A stretch of DNA of 64,000 nt from Ignelater luminosus. Taxonomy: Eukaryota > Arthropoda > Insecta > Coleoptera > Elateridae. The DNA lies in the NCBI GenBank assembly GCA_011009095.1, contig VTPC01089974.1:354912-418911 (forward strand). The letters run 5' to 3'. Of the stretch, positions 53,001 through 62,997 are shown one piece after another. Made by a program: the position numbers and the translations under genes. Position 1 is the first letter of the stretch, and every line of letters starts with the position of its first letter. Below the pieces are notes generated by a model. It worked only from the letters and a program-made list of their open reading frames with translations, was not told the DNA's origin and did not search any database.

Positions 53001-53956
53001 CACAAGATATAGAAAAGTCGAGTTATCAAAATTCGAGTAATCAACGTATTTTTAACATGGTCAGATACAGTTTTTCTCAGTAATCGAGTTATCGAAGTCT
53101 GACTGTAATTACAATTATTATCTTAATCTTAGTTAAGGGAACTAACAGTTAATCCGCGAACTTCATTACATAACTATTCATTGTTACAACATGAAAACAA
53201 AAAGGTGTAAACATACGTACCTATTTCTTCCAATTCGATTCTTGGAGTTCTACACCCAGACTTTTTCAGTAAAACTTTGTAAGATCTAAATAATATTTTT
53301 CCTTCCGGAGTGGCAGTAAAACTGAGTGCATGTTCTAGACCTTGCAAGCGCACAGATTCTACTTGTTCTCTATGAAATAAATCTATAAAAATTGATCTAA
53401 GATGTTTATATTCATCTGTTTGATCCCATGCTGGCCCATTGAAAATTAGACATGGTTTTGTACCTAACGTAATCTTAGGAACAGCAAAATCTCTGAGCCC
53501 TTCAAATGAATCTATACCTAATTCAACCATATCAAGAAGCGCACAATTAAACATTCTGCCTACTACTAGATTATCAGGTCTTTTCTTGCTGTGTGTTCCC
53601 ATTATAAACAAAGGTGTTTCGTGTTTTCTGCAGATCTCTTCTACAGGTGCTGCATTCTCAAATATTGTAATGTCATTTTTTCGTGCCAACAGCTTCGCAT
53701 CAGGTTTCTTTAAGTCGTACAAATCTTTAAGAGTATTTCTAACTCTTTCTGATGTTCTACGGCCTTGGAATATTACTGCTCGTTTAGGCCCTTCAATTAT
53801 TTGTGGTTCTCGAGCTAGTAAAACTTTCTTGCCCTTACGTGTGGTTGGTTTACTGTAAAGAGACATACCATTATGAAATTCAGCAAGATCTGTAATCTTT
53901 TCTGAAATATAATAAAATAAATAATGTACTTACACCACACGCTGAATTGGAGCCAT
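46796..53956 (-). CDS. RPF2: RPF2 ribosome production factor (Brix domain), complete
   Basis: Three coding exons: 53956-53934 (23 nt), 53852-53221 and 47025-46796. They sum to 885 nt, giving 294 residues with matching phases. The tiny first exon encodes MAPIQRVV, and its donor GTAAGT joins the acceptor TTTACAG at 53853 to give RVVKPTTRKGKK. This fits the RVVKP start known in the family and replaces the apparent ATG at 53866, which lies in the intron. The Brix domain runs from about residue 28 to 225 (FIMGTHSKKRPDNLVVGRM, FRSYKVLLKKSGCRTPRIEL), followed by the conserved tail (LRRSKLSSEDL, TRKMKGLKK). RPF2 acts in the nucleolus with Rrs1 to bring the 5S RNP into pre-60S subunits. Intron 2 is 6.2 kb and full of transposons. 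Confidence 0.94.
47481..48368. mobile_element. TA-flanked MITE with long inverted arms
   Basis: The ends begin TAGTGTGTCCACATTTCG and, inverted, TACAGTGTGTCCACATTTCG. Arms of over 150 bp include TCTCCAAAATAGCCAAAT-type words. TA flanks both sides (47479-47480, 48369-48370). It interrupts the left end of the Tigger element. Confidence 0.85.
48938..49662 (+). pseudogene. Tigger (pogo) transposase relic
   Basis: From ATG 48938, MSGEKRKLNMLSLSDKVHLI and IAVESGIPQNTLLTILKNRE form the CENP-B type helix-turn-helix; AVLDWIKMFHNQNVSIS is the second DNA-binding part. A large deletion after HNIVHK removes the first catalytic Asp. The DDE part resumes with TEKLKLLVIGKSKNSRCF in a shifted frame, has a Trp-to-stop change before MTSELYEKWF (49429-49431), and then VDNCPLHP (second Asp) and LPPNMTAKLQPMD (third Asp) before a TAG at 49615. 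It ends IEKEF at 49662. Clearly inactive. Confidence 0.85.
49663..50344 (+). pseudogene. mariner transposase relic, catalytic core deleted
   Basis: The frame reads YAIKFWVKLNKSGAETL, RIQVLKWHKKFKEG and NEENVAKVKELLDSEQCVSVR, the DNA-binding half of a mariner transposase of the type related to the SETMAR/GVQW family, with stops. FEYDPETKK follows, where the first Asp segment has lost its GDE motif. The sequence then jumps to PPYSPDL, and the end AYHAWQKRWQRCID then RYFEEF is the family C-terminus. The first and second catalytic Asp segments are gone. Confidence 0.8.
50717..51909 (-). mobile_element. DD37E-type element, third lineage
   Basis: Inverted ends share GGTAAATAAC and GACT just inside, with TA at about 50715 and 51908. 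It carries a minus-strand transposase relic and is inserted in repeat R1 copy B, inside the Tigger element. Confidence 0.75.
50870..51753 (-). pseudogene. DD37E-type transposase relic
   Basis: From ATG 51753, MSKGEKKVCAKRIIEFYI, DTIKRFEDSGN and GHPKTVATTQV form the DNA-binding half. A deletion near 51320 removes the first catalytic Asp region. The core resumes with KYLVWQALDEYGNIS, TYLKECVKKRL and FWSDLATSHY (second Asp). The Glu segment is missing. The tail AEEHGRSLMVH, SSKLLTKISK is found near 50880-50940. It has several frameshifts. Confidence 0.75.
52011..52970. other. Interior of the Tigger element and unplaced sequence
   Basis: AT-rich sequence with one 81-codon frame (52624) that resembles no family. 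The Tigger right end begins near 52975 with repeated CGAGTTATC words. Confidence 0.4.
53221..53852 (-). CDS. RPF2: RPF2 coding exon 2 (Brix domain)
   Basis: Acceptor TCTTTACAG, donor ATAG|GTACGT. Encodes nearly all of the Brix domain, ending IELEEIG. Confidence 0.93.
53934..53956 (-). CDS. RPF2: RPF2 coding mini-exon 1
   Basis: 23 nt from ATG 53956 to donor GTAAGT at 53933; codes for MAPIQRV plus two bases of the next Val. Confidence 0.85.
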
Positions 53957-54907
53957 TATTGGGTGAAATATTACCCAAAAAACTCAAATTTTAACTAATT
54001 TTCGGTAAACCACCTTATAACACGTGTTACCTAACCTTAACGTCGTACTACCAACTTTAAGAAGTATAAACAAACTTTCTGTTGCTTGTAAAAATTGTAT
54101 TGGCGGTAATATTAAATTTAAAAATCTGGAAGGAAATAAATGTAATAATAACAATAATACATAATTATGTAAGAAACGATAGTCTCTATATCGTGTATTG
54201 TATAACTGCTATAAAATTTAAATCTAATTTCTTAAAAACTTATATAAATTTTTTATATGAGTTTTATTAATATTTATTTTACAGAAACATTAGTAAGAAT
54301 TTAAATTATAATACTATTCACAAACTAAAAGGTGTTTAACACTTATTTTTAAATATTACTTGTAGTATTATAATTTATAATAGTTTGGAAATGAATTTTA
54401 AAATTCATTATATGTAGTTAATCATACCGGGTGTCCTCTGGAACGTTTTTCGATTTTAAAAAATGCGCAACTACCTAATTTTTGTATGAATTAATTTTAT
54501 TGAGATTTTTAGAATTAAGGCACACACTTGAAAAATTCATGTTTGTTTGGTAGCAGGGAACAAAGAAGAGGCCTTGCCCTGCATGAGGTCGGTTAGTTCT
54601 GATTTTTGGAAATGTTTTAGATATTCCAATCTCAATAATAAAATATTTAAGTTTTCGACTTTGGCGTACTTCCACTTGGTTCACCATCTTAAAAAAACTC
54701 CAAGCAAAATTGCTTTTTTCGCAATATCTCCTTAAGGACTTTCCCAAGCAAACATACCTAGAAAATAAACTTTCTTAAGATTTTCTTGAAAATTTGAATA
54801 TAATACAGGCTGTTTTACAAAACACGGCACGCGCTGTAGTTTTGTTATTTTTTGTCCGTTTTATACGATTTAAAAACTAAATAAAATTATTTTGAGAAAT
54901 CTGCAAA
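53957..54907. other. RPF2 5' flank and spacer
   Basis: Presumed RPF2 promoter. An ACCGGGTGTCCTCTGGAACG terminus lies at 54427. No gene is seen. Confidence 0.4.
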
Positions 54908-55446
54908 ATGCCAGCTAGATCGCTTTTTTCTAAAAAAATAATAGTATCAACGAAACGATAGTCAGGTGGTTTTTTGTAAATGCAATGCCATATTTTTTCA
55001 ACTGTTTCTTATAGAGTCTTTTTCTCTGAATCCAAGTGTGCATTTTGAAGATTTTAAAGAAAAACGTAAAAATTGTGACACAAAATAGTATCTTTATTTG
55101 ACTGAATTAAATGAAACAAGCCTTCCATTGTTAAAATAAAGAAATACAAATAATGGTAATACAATAACACAAATAACAAAACAAATGAAGGACAGAAGAC
55201 CTATAAATTTACAGATATTGCTCAAACCGTCCCCCACGTGGTCAATACATAATACTATTTTGTGTCACAATTTTTATGCTTTTCTTAAAAATCTTATGCG
55301 AGTGCATATTCAAACACACAGTTGGATTCAGAGAAAAATACTCTCTAAGAAACAGTTGAAAAAAGCATGGTATTGCATTAAAAAAAACACCTGACTATCG
55401 TTTCGTTGATACTATTAGTTTTTTTTAAACGATCTAGCTGGCCTTG
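54908..55446. repeat. Fold-back element, about 190-bp arms
   Basis: Left arm 54908-55092 and right arm 55251-55446 are inverted copies. They share GCCAGCTAGATCG, ATAGTATCAACGAAACGATA and TTGTGACACAAAATAGTAT, with a spacer of about 160 bp. No coding frame and no clear duplication. Confidence 0.85.
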
Positions 55447-55668
55447 TAGAAACGTATTGATCAATTAAATACATTTCTGTCTCTATTTCACGAACGGCTG
55501 AGCCGGTTTTAATTTTTTTTGACGTAAAAGATTGAGAATTTTATACCCTTTAAAATGATATCTCACAAATGGGATAGTGCCATTTAAAATTCTAGGATGG
55601 GGGTGGTTGGGGGGAGGGTAAAATATAATATGTATCTTAATGCATAACATTTCAAACCAAATTCGATC

Positions 55669-56589
55669 TAAAGGCTGATTGACATTATCTTTTTTTTTAT
55701 CTATTTTTTATTAGGATCAAACTTGAATCTATTTTGATCCTAGAATACAACCTAGTTTCGAACCAAGTTTTGGTCATTTAACATGAAGTTTACCGAGGTT
55801 AATTTTCCCAAGTTCATTGAACAGTGCTACCAGACCAACCTATAAAGTTTTGCACGTTTTGCATTTTACTTACCTTAACCTCAATTATATTTCAGTTTTT
55901 ATAAAAAGTTTGTGTTTACAACCAACTGCTATTTCAATAAATTTAAAAAAAATTCTTAGGGTGGTTTTTTATTTTTAAAAAATGTGTTTTTTTACCCAAA
56001 AGAAATGAGAAATAGTTGTTTTATCGCTTAATATTGTCTCTTAAAGGCTGATTGACATTATCCTATTTTCAACCTTTTTCTCGCTATAAATTAGAACCTA
56101 GACGTCTAGGACGGTTCCTTATAATGTAAAATGCCGTCGTTTCTTCATCCTAGAAGCTACTAAAAAGTAGATTGACAAACTAGATCCGGAAGATCCGGAC
56201 CTATTTTGATGCTAAATTCTATCCTAGACTTGCGCACTAAACGACGTTTCAACATTACCAACTGTTGATGATGAAATAATTTTATCTTTTTTATTCAACA
56301 TTGTAACAGATAAACAAATGAATAGCAGTTAGTTGTAAACACAACATTTTTATAAAAACTAGGAACTGAGATATAAATTGAGGTTAAGGTAAACAAAATG
56401 CAAGATGTGCAAAACTTTGTAGGTTGGTGTGGTAGCACTGTTCAATAAACTTGGGAAAATTAACCTCGGTGAACTTCATGTTAAATGGCCAAAACTTGAT
56501 TCGAAACTAGGTTGTATTCTAGAATGAAAATAAATTCAAGTTTGATCCTAAAAAATAGGTAGAAAAAAGGATAATGTCAATCAGCCTTT
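55669..56589. repeat. Fold-back element, about 285-bp arms
   Basis: Ends TAAAGGCTGATTGACATTAT occur at 55669 and inverted at 56589. Arms share AGGATCAAACTTGAAT, ACAACCTAGTTTCGAA, CATGAAGTT and ATTAACCTCGGT-like words. A third copy of the same end lies at 56042 in the left-hand orientation, so two overlapping elements are possible. The superfamily is not clear. Confidence 0.8.
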
Positions 56590-57833
56590 ACGTTCAAGCT
56601 TTCATGCTAGATTCTAGATTTAAAACTAGGTTCGGCCCTATTTTTCAAGGCCCTTTTACATTATACTTTTCTTCGTTTAGAACTTTGACTAACTTGAAAA
56701 TTAACTCGACTTGGATAATGTAAATCAGAACAATTGCTTCCAAGTTTTCATGCTAGATTCTATGTTTAAAACTAGGTTCGGTCTTATTTTTCAGCCAAGT
56801 TTGTATACTAGACCTGCGCATTATAGAACGATTTTCAGTGGCACCAACCTTTTATAACTAATAACTTTGACGTGCTTTTGATCTCTGGAATTGAAATTTT
56901 CTATGTATTTATAATATATTGTTGGCGACATTGGCAACAACTTTGGTAGCTACCTTTAAAATCTCCTACATAGAGGCGGGAAATTTAAGTTCAATACAGT
57001 ATGCAACCTAGTGTAGTAACTAGTTTAGTAAATAGTCTAACCGAAACAAGTATAATGTAATAATCTATATATAAACTCATTTTACCAGAGTTTATTATTT
57101 GGCAAGTATCCATGTTGCACTGCTTTTAATTCTAGTAGGATCATTGGCTACAACTCAATTTAGCGAGTAGGTATAAACTTCTTCTAGTAGAACATTTCAT
57201 ACGCTATCATCCAAAATGTTTGCAGTGCAGCATTAAAGATTCAGAACATATCGTATAATTACATATGTGCGTAGATATAGTGGATGACAACGCGATTTAG
57301 CGATAGGTGCAGTAAACCTTGCAGTAGTCACTGACCCACAAAGATGATTAATTATGATTGTTAAAAATATGTGTAAAATATGTATAAGAGTCCGAAAGAA
57401 TTATATTTTGAAGAGGGGGAGGGGACTGACAATATTCTGCTACGAATAAGTTTTAGTTAATTTTGAAAGTATTTGTTTTTTCGTTGCTTCATGTTATACC
57501 TACTTTGAGTAGCTGTGCAAACGTGTTTTGGTAGAATATTTGTAATGGACATTTTTTAAATAAAAACTCCAAGCATTCTCACTTTAAAGCTTATCTTAAA
57601 AGACTTATTTTATACAGTATTAACTGTGTTAATAATCATAGGCGCAGTTAAGAAGAACTTAAGGATGGTTAGTCCCTCAAAACTTGGAACAGGCTCCCCA
57701 AAATGTTCACCAAGTGCAACCTTATTTTGTGAATAAATAATGTTTTGTGTTTATGCAGGGTGATTCACGACATGAGTGCCTAGTCAAATCTGGCGATAAG
57801 AAGGTTATTTGGAGTAAAAAAGTTTTTACCTAT
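56590..57833. other. Spacer with a short direct repeat
   Basis: TTTCATGCTAGATTCTA and ACTAGGTTCGG words repeat at about 56600 and 56747. An ACAGGGTGATTCACGAC-like repeat end (57758) is the target of the next hAT element. No gene. Confidence 0.45.
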
Positions 57834-58143
57834 ATCACCAGTAGAGATGAAACGGATAGCAGTTTAGCCGGATATCGGATACCGGATATTCGGCCAACCT
57901 TGTAGCCGGATAGCCGGATATTCGGCGGAACGTTGCCGTTTGGTGCATCGCAAGAAGACGCTTGCGTAGGCGGCGCGCGAACGATCGGGTGGACTCGGTC
58001 CAATTTGGGTTTTTTCGTTGACAAGTGAAGTTAACAATTGTTTCATTCATTGACTTATTGTATTGATTACAGTGCAGACACGTGCGTGATCGTTTTAGGT
58101 TATTATTTTATTTGTGCTCTTGTTATCTGAAGTATTTTTATAA

Positions 58144-58956
58144 TTCTAAAAAGATTTAACAACGAGAAATGACACCCAAAAAATCATTCCTGACATATAT
58201 GACAGAATTTACGAGAAAATCAAATATAACATTTCGAGTGCTTTCGCTATTTCAGTGACTTCTGACATATGGACTTGCTTACACAACAATGCTAGCTTTC
58301 TGAGCTTCACAGCTCATTGGATATCACCTGAATTTAAACTAGAACACGGAGTTCTGGCAATGAAACCTATCTCAGGTTCACACACAGGAGAAAATATAGC
58401 AAAGGAGCTTAACATTGTCGCGAACCGCTACTCAATAGAGCACACTAAAATACATGTACTCATTCATGATAGTGGCGCTAATATGGTGAAGGGTGTTCGT
58501 TTGGCTGAGTACGATTCTGCTAGATGTTTCATATATACGCTTCAAAGAGCTATAAATGAGTCGCTCAGAGTCCAGGCTGAANNNNNNNNNNNNNNNNNNN
58601 NNNNNNNNNNNNNNNNNNNNNNNNNNNNNNNNNNNNNNNNNNNNNNNNNNNNNNNNNNNNNNNNNNNNNNNNNNNNNNNNNNNNNNNNNNNNNNNNNNNN
58701 NNNNNNNNNNNNNNNNNNNNNNNNNNNNNNNNNNNNNNNNNNNNNNNNNNNNNNNNNNNNNNNNNNNNNNNNNNNNNNNNNNNNNNNNNNNNNNNNNNNN
58801 NNNNNNNNNNNNNNNNNNNNNNNNNNNNNNNNNNNNNNNNNNNNNNNNNNNNNNNNNNNNNNNNNNNNNNNNNNNNNNNNNNNNNNNNNNNNNNNNAATG
58901 CAGAGAAATTAGTATTCATTCACCATAATTTGCCCTTAGTGCAGTATGAGTACTAA
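58144..58956 (+). pseudogene. hAT transposase, internally deleted and gapped
   Basis: The open frame reads IIPDIYDRIYEKIKYNI, then TSDIWTCL (first catalytic Asp), a beta-strand block, HDSGANMVKG (second catalytic Asp) and CFIYTLQRAI, all in the order of hAT (ZBED-type) transposases. After the N run it ends NAEKLVFIHHNLPLV, part of the C-terminal dimerisation region. The N-terminal BED zinc finger is absent, so it is an internally deleted copy even if the gap hides no further change. Frame continuity across the gap cannot be judged. Confidence 0.85.
58582..58896. other. Assembly gap (315 N)
   Basis: Run of N within the hAT transposase. Its true length is unknown. Confidence 1.
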
Positions 58957-59178
58957 TTCATTTTCTAAGTTGTAGAATTATTGTGTGATTACTGATTGTA
59001 TTTCTTAAGTGATACTAACTAAATAAAGCAATTCATTACCTAAAAATTTTTTTTTAATCCAGTATTCGGCCGGATAGGTGCTAGTAGTTATCCGGTATTC
59101 GGCCGGATAGTATTTAGGCCGCCGGATAGGCCGGATACCGGATAGTTACCGGATATCCGTTTCATCTCTAATCACCAG

Positions 59179-60756
59179 TTTTAATTTGTCACACATGTAT
59201 ATCTTTTTTTTGATAAATAAACGACCCTCCACTCCAGATTTTAAAGTCTAACTACGATTATAATATTAATAGTATTGTTACCTAAAACAAATTTACCAGC
59301 GAACTGGTACCTAAAAATTCTTATTAGGTATAATCGTAAAAGCACATAGTACTGGGTTTGATAGATTTTATGTTCTGAAAGGACTTATTTTAAAATCCTC
59401 GAATAGGTTACATGTCAGAATTTGCAAGGGTTCCGTTTACAAGTATTTTACGTTCTTACAGGTGGCAGGTCCCAACAATTTTCTGCTTGTGTATCCCCTA
59501 GACAGCCCATCTTCACAAACTGTACCCTTTTAATACACAATATTAAAAAAATGCGACTAACGCACTTGTCACTTTTTTCAAACTAACTTATTTGCGTTTA
59601 CAATTTCAATAATAACTTTTCAGTCATCACTCATATCAAATTATTTCTTTATTGTTTGCGTTGAGTTAGAAGTTTGGTTTGAATTAATTTATCAGATTTA
59701 TTAATCTATCTGTAGTAAGTAATGTTTGTGAAAAAAACAAAATTACAATTTAACAAAAATAATTTCGACACGTAGGTTTATACAATCTAAAAAACCGACA
59801 AAGTCCAAGAAGCTGAACCACCTTATCCACAACAATTCCTAAAATAGCAAATTATGCACGAAACGCCAAAAATTATCAATTACAGTCCCTTATAAGCGTT
59901 TTCTGAAAATCTGTATTTGTTACTATCAGGTAAACGTATACTACCCACCATACTGCTGACACTATTAACGATCTACTATACCCCAAATGCAATAGAATTT
60001 TACTGCCTCTTCTTATTAACATTGTTCTTTTCAATACATTTACTTAGGTTATTTTTCTGTAGATTTTTGGTTGAGATGAAGAATAGGTTAACGTTGATTT
60101 ATAAAGCCATAGAGCTAGATTATACACTCAATGCCTTCAAATTCTAAAAATCAAACGCTTTTCAATCATATTTATAATTCAATTAGTAGTAGCTCTAACA
60201 CTATTGTTGTATTCAAAGCGTATTCATTTAAATAACCAGCGTACCGACTGTATTTGGAAAGGACTTCTTACGCACTATTGACCAATTATACAATAACACT
60301 TAAGTTTTACAACTTCATGTAGTAGAATATACCCAAAAGAAGTTGAAAGTTATTATTTTTATTGAATTTCTGGTTGGTAACAGCAAACAGAAAGAATGTT
60401 TTCTCACGGTACCAGTCACCTTATGCTGAGATAACCACTGGTTCTATAAATGAAGTGCAAATACATTCTTTTATAAAAATAAAAGTCAACCAATAAAGTC
60501 GGAAACATAAAAAATTGAATTGGTCCAAAAATCTGGTTAACAGATAAAAGTCCAATCAGTTCAAAGAGCCTAATTGTCTAAAAAATCTAAAATGATTAGA
60601 AAAACTTCATTGGTTCAAAAAAGCGGATCAAGTATATATGTTTGAAATATACTTAGTCTTCAAAATCATAGAGGCTTTAAATGTCAGACCCTTTAGAAGC
60701 ACATTCGGAAAAAACCTTTATTTGCAGAATCTCATCATCAATTAGTAAGTAAGTAG
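59179..60756. other. Non-coding spacer
   Basis: AT-rich sequence without a recognised gene or bounded repeat. Confidence 0.4.
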
Positions 60757-61204
60757 TAAGACATTGGAAAGTTATTTTAAAAAAATAATTAGTTATAGTT
60801 ACAGCTACCTTGTCAAAAAATGTAATTAGTTACAATAGGGAAGAATCACATGATTTATTATTCGGTTTTTATTTCATTTTTGAGTACTTTTGTGTTTATA
60901 AGAAGCCCTAGATGAAGTACTTTTGCAAAAATAAAATAACTTTAATAATTATTTCATTTTAAAAAATGCTTAAATATTTAAAATCGGTCAGCTGTTCTAA
61001 AACATCTACTATTGGCGAACGTGCATCTGACGTCATATTTTAGTAAACGCACAAGCGCTACAGCACTGACAGACGATCATGTTGTTTATCGCATGTGGAC
61101 AGTTTGTGTTATGTTACAACGGTGATTATGTTACTATATTATTGTTATTTGTTGCGTGTTGCTGTTAAAATTTATTCTTTGTTAAACACCGAATTCATTC
61201 CATA

Positions 61205-61935
61205 ATGGCAAATGTTGGTTTTAGTAAGGGTCAGTCGGATAATTTGCTGCGTGTTGACGCTTTTATGGTGGCACACTTTCTACAAAATAATCCGTGTGTT
61301 TCATCAAGTGAAATTAGAAGAGTAAAGCAACAAAGGTATAATATATTATATTAAACTACCAAAAGGATTTGAAAATTATGGCTCATTATGCCTGTATACA
61401 ATAAAAGTACATACTTATTTAAATAATCTATACATTTTATTCTTAAGGGCATCCCAAAAAGAGTATGGTGATACTGCTGTAGGTTACGTTCAACCTAAAA
61501 GGGAAAGTAACCAGTGCATAATAAAATGCAAAATATGCATAGAGCACAAGATAAAATCCAAACTGCACAATGTTACATTAATCGTTAATGAAATGGAAGA
61601 AACAATCATTAGTGTTCAGTGTCATGATTGTGCAGTATCGGAAGGTACCTAACTTATTATTTACAAGTAAACTATAAAACTAAATATTTTATAATTTTTA
61701 TCGTATGGGTGACTGCAAGCACACCTTGGCTTTTTTAATGTGGACCCACTGTAGAAGTGAAGAACCATCATGAACTTCAACCGTTAGCTATTGGAAGAAA
61801 CCTTTTCTTGCAAAAGTGGGAACTCCACTAAAATATATCACAGCTAATACGACATATGTAGATATAACGTTAAAAACATTGGAGTTGATTTGGAAAAATC
61901 ATATTCCCAAGAAATTTCCAAGTATAAAAGTATAA
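61205..61935 (+). pseudogene. SWIM zinc-finger protein gene relic, three exons
   Basis: Exon 1 is 61205-61335 (VDAFMVAHFLQNNPCVSSSE), exon 2 is 61448-61644 (EYGDTAVGYVQPKRES, then VQCHDCAVSEG) and exon 3 is about 61710-61935 (GDCKHTLAFLMWTHCRSEEPS). The CHDC and CKH parts form a SWIM zinc finger (CxxC...CxH). The order GYVQ, HDCxxS, GxCKHxxAFLMW, YWKKP matches a widespread arthropod family of uncharacterised SWIM proteins, some with a YqaJ-like nuclease domain. Exon 3 has an in-frame TGA (61771-61773), its acceptor lacks AG, and the frame ends early, so it is probably dead. Confidence 0.7.
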
Positions 61936-62500
61936 TTTTTTTGTCATTGCTTCAGGATGTAAATATGAAAAATGTATTACAAAATGCTCATTAGATATTT
62001 ATTTGAATGTATGGTATTCAGAATAAGTATTTTTATTTAGTTACAAATATTTACAAATCTGAAATAGTTTTGCGTAATTAAAAATAATTACTATATTGAA
62101 AATATAAATTTGTATTTATACAATATTTTTTCTGTTATTCCTCTACCTTCATGTAGTTCACATGTATAAAGTAATACGTGGTTTTCGCCTCCATTAATAA
62201 ATTTATGCCAAAATTTCGACTTATAAACTCTTTGATTACAACTGATTACAACAATACAGAGCGGTATCGCGTGGGAACGTCGCGTCGTTCGCCCAGCAAT
62301 ACGCAATACATTGCAGAACGATTACATGATTACTAAATTCTGACGTCACACTGGCGGCCATGCTGAATTCTCTTTTTTACCGCCAGTATTTATATTTCAA
62401 ACTTTTTTATTTTTTTCTTCTTTCAAAAATAAAAATTTCCACCAAATAAAATATATGTGACTTATTTTGATAAACAAAGTTGCTAAAAATCATTTTTCTG
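61936..62500. other. Interior of the hAT-like element
   Basis: AT-rich sequence downstream of the SWIM relic. TGACGTCA-containing words near 62340 and 61030 are inverted relatives. No further exon was recognised. Confidence 0.4.
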
Positions 62501-62997
62501 AGAAATTGGAATATACCCTATTACAGTTACTTGATTTTAAAAAGTAACTAGTTACCATTACAGTTCCTGCAAATATGTAACTAAGTTACTTTACCATTAC
62601 TGTCAGTTACTTTGATTCTATAAAGAAGATAAAGAAAAACTTTTCAGAGCCCATCAAAACTCGAGGTGGTTCTAATTAATTTTTCTTTGTGCCGTACAAC
62701 TCTTAGAATAACACAATTGAAAAAATGTATTTTTTGAACATCATCAAAACTAAATTTGAAAATCGATTATTCAAGTAACACAAAAGGTAACGACCTGAAG
62801 TCGTTACCGTTACACGCTTTTTGTAATTAGTTACAATTACTTTACTATGCCTTTATAAAGTAACGCGTTACTTCCAGTGCCTGGTAAGTATCTAAAGGTT
62901 TTAAAGCCAACATTGCAACTGACATTAAGAAAGAGAACTTATAATAGCAACCGCCGCTAAAAGAGATGTACTGTCTGATGATATCTGTTTTTAATTA

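Larger units (their letters stand above)
47465..53105 (+). mobile_element. Tigger/pogo element, heavily nested
   Basis: Inverted ends CAGTCAAACTT (left) and, inverted, CAGTCAGACTTCGATAACTC (right) are bordered by TA (47463-47464, 53106-53107). The left end resumes after a nested MITE as TCTCTTAAGTCGAA. A plus-strand Tigger transposase relic lies inside. The 5.6-kb span includes a MITE, a mariner relic, repeat R1 and a DD37E element. It occupies most of RPF2 intron 2. Confidence 0.75.
57842..59170 (+). mobile_element. hAT element with TATCCGG subterminal repeats
   Basis: Perfect 17-bp ends TAGAGATGAAACGGATA are bordered by a perfect 8-bp duplication ATCACCAG (57834-57841, 59171-59178). More than ten copies of CCGGATA in both orientations crowd the ends. 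The 1.33-kb copy holds a partial hAT transposase and an assembly gap. Confidence 0.95.
60757..62883. mobile_element. hAT-like element with GTAACTAGTTAC repeats, carrying a SWIM gene relic
   Basis: Both ends are rich in AGTAACTAGTTAC/GTAATTAGTTAC words. The right end, read inverted, is CAGGCACTGGAAGTAACGCG. The left end reads GACATTGGAAAGTTA. A near 8-bp duplication (GTAAGTAG / GTAAGTAT) may border it. No hAT transposase is found; instead the interior holds a spliced SWIM-domain gene relic. The outer limits are less certain than for the other hAT elements. Confidence 0.5.

Noticed and set aside
53853..53866. Start of RPF2 at ATG 53866
   Set aside because: It lies in a short intron with a good acceptor; the mini-exon start fits the family N-terminus and the reading phase.
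58542..58919. Long frames on both strands through the N run
   Set aside because: They exist only because N has no stop codons; there is no protein evidence.
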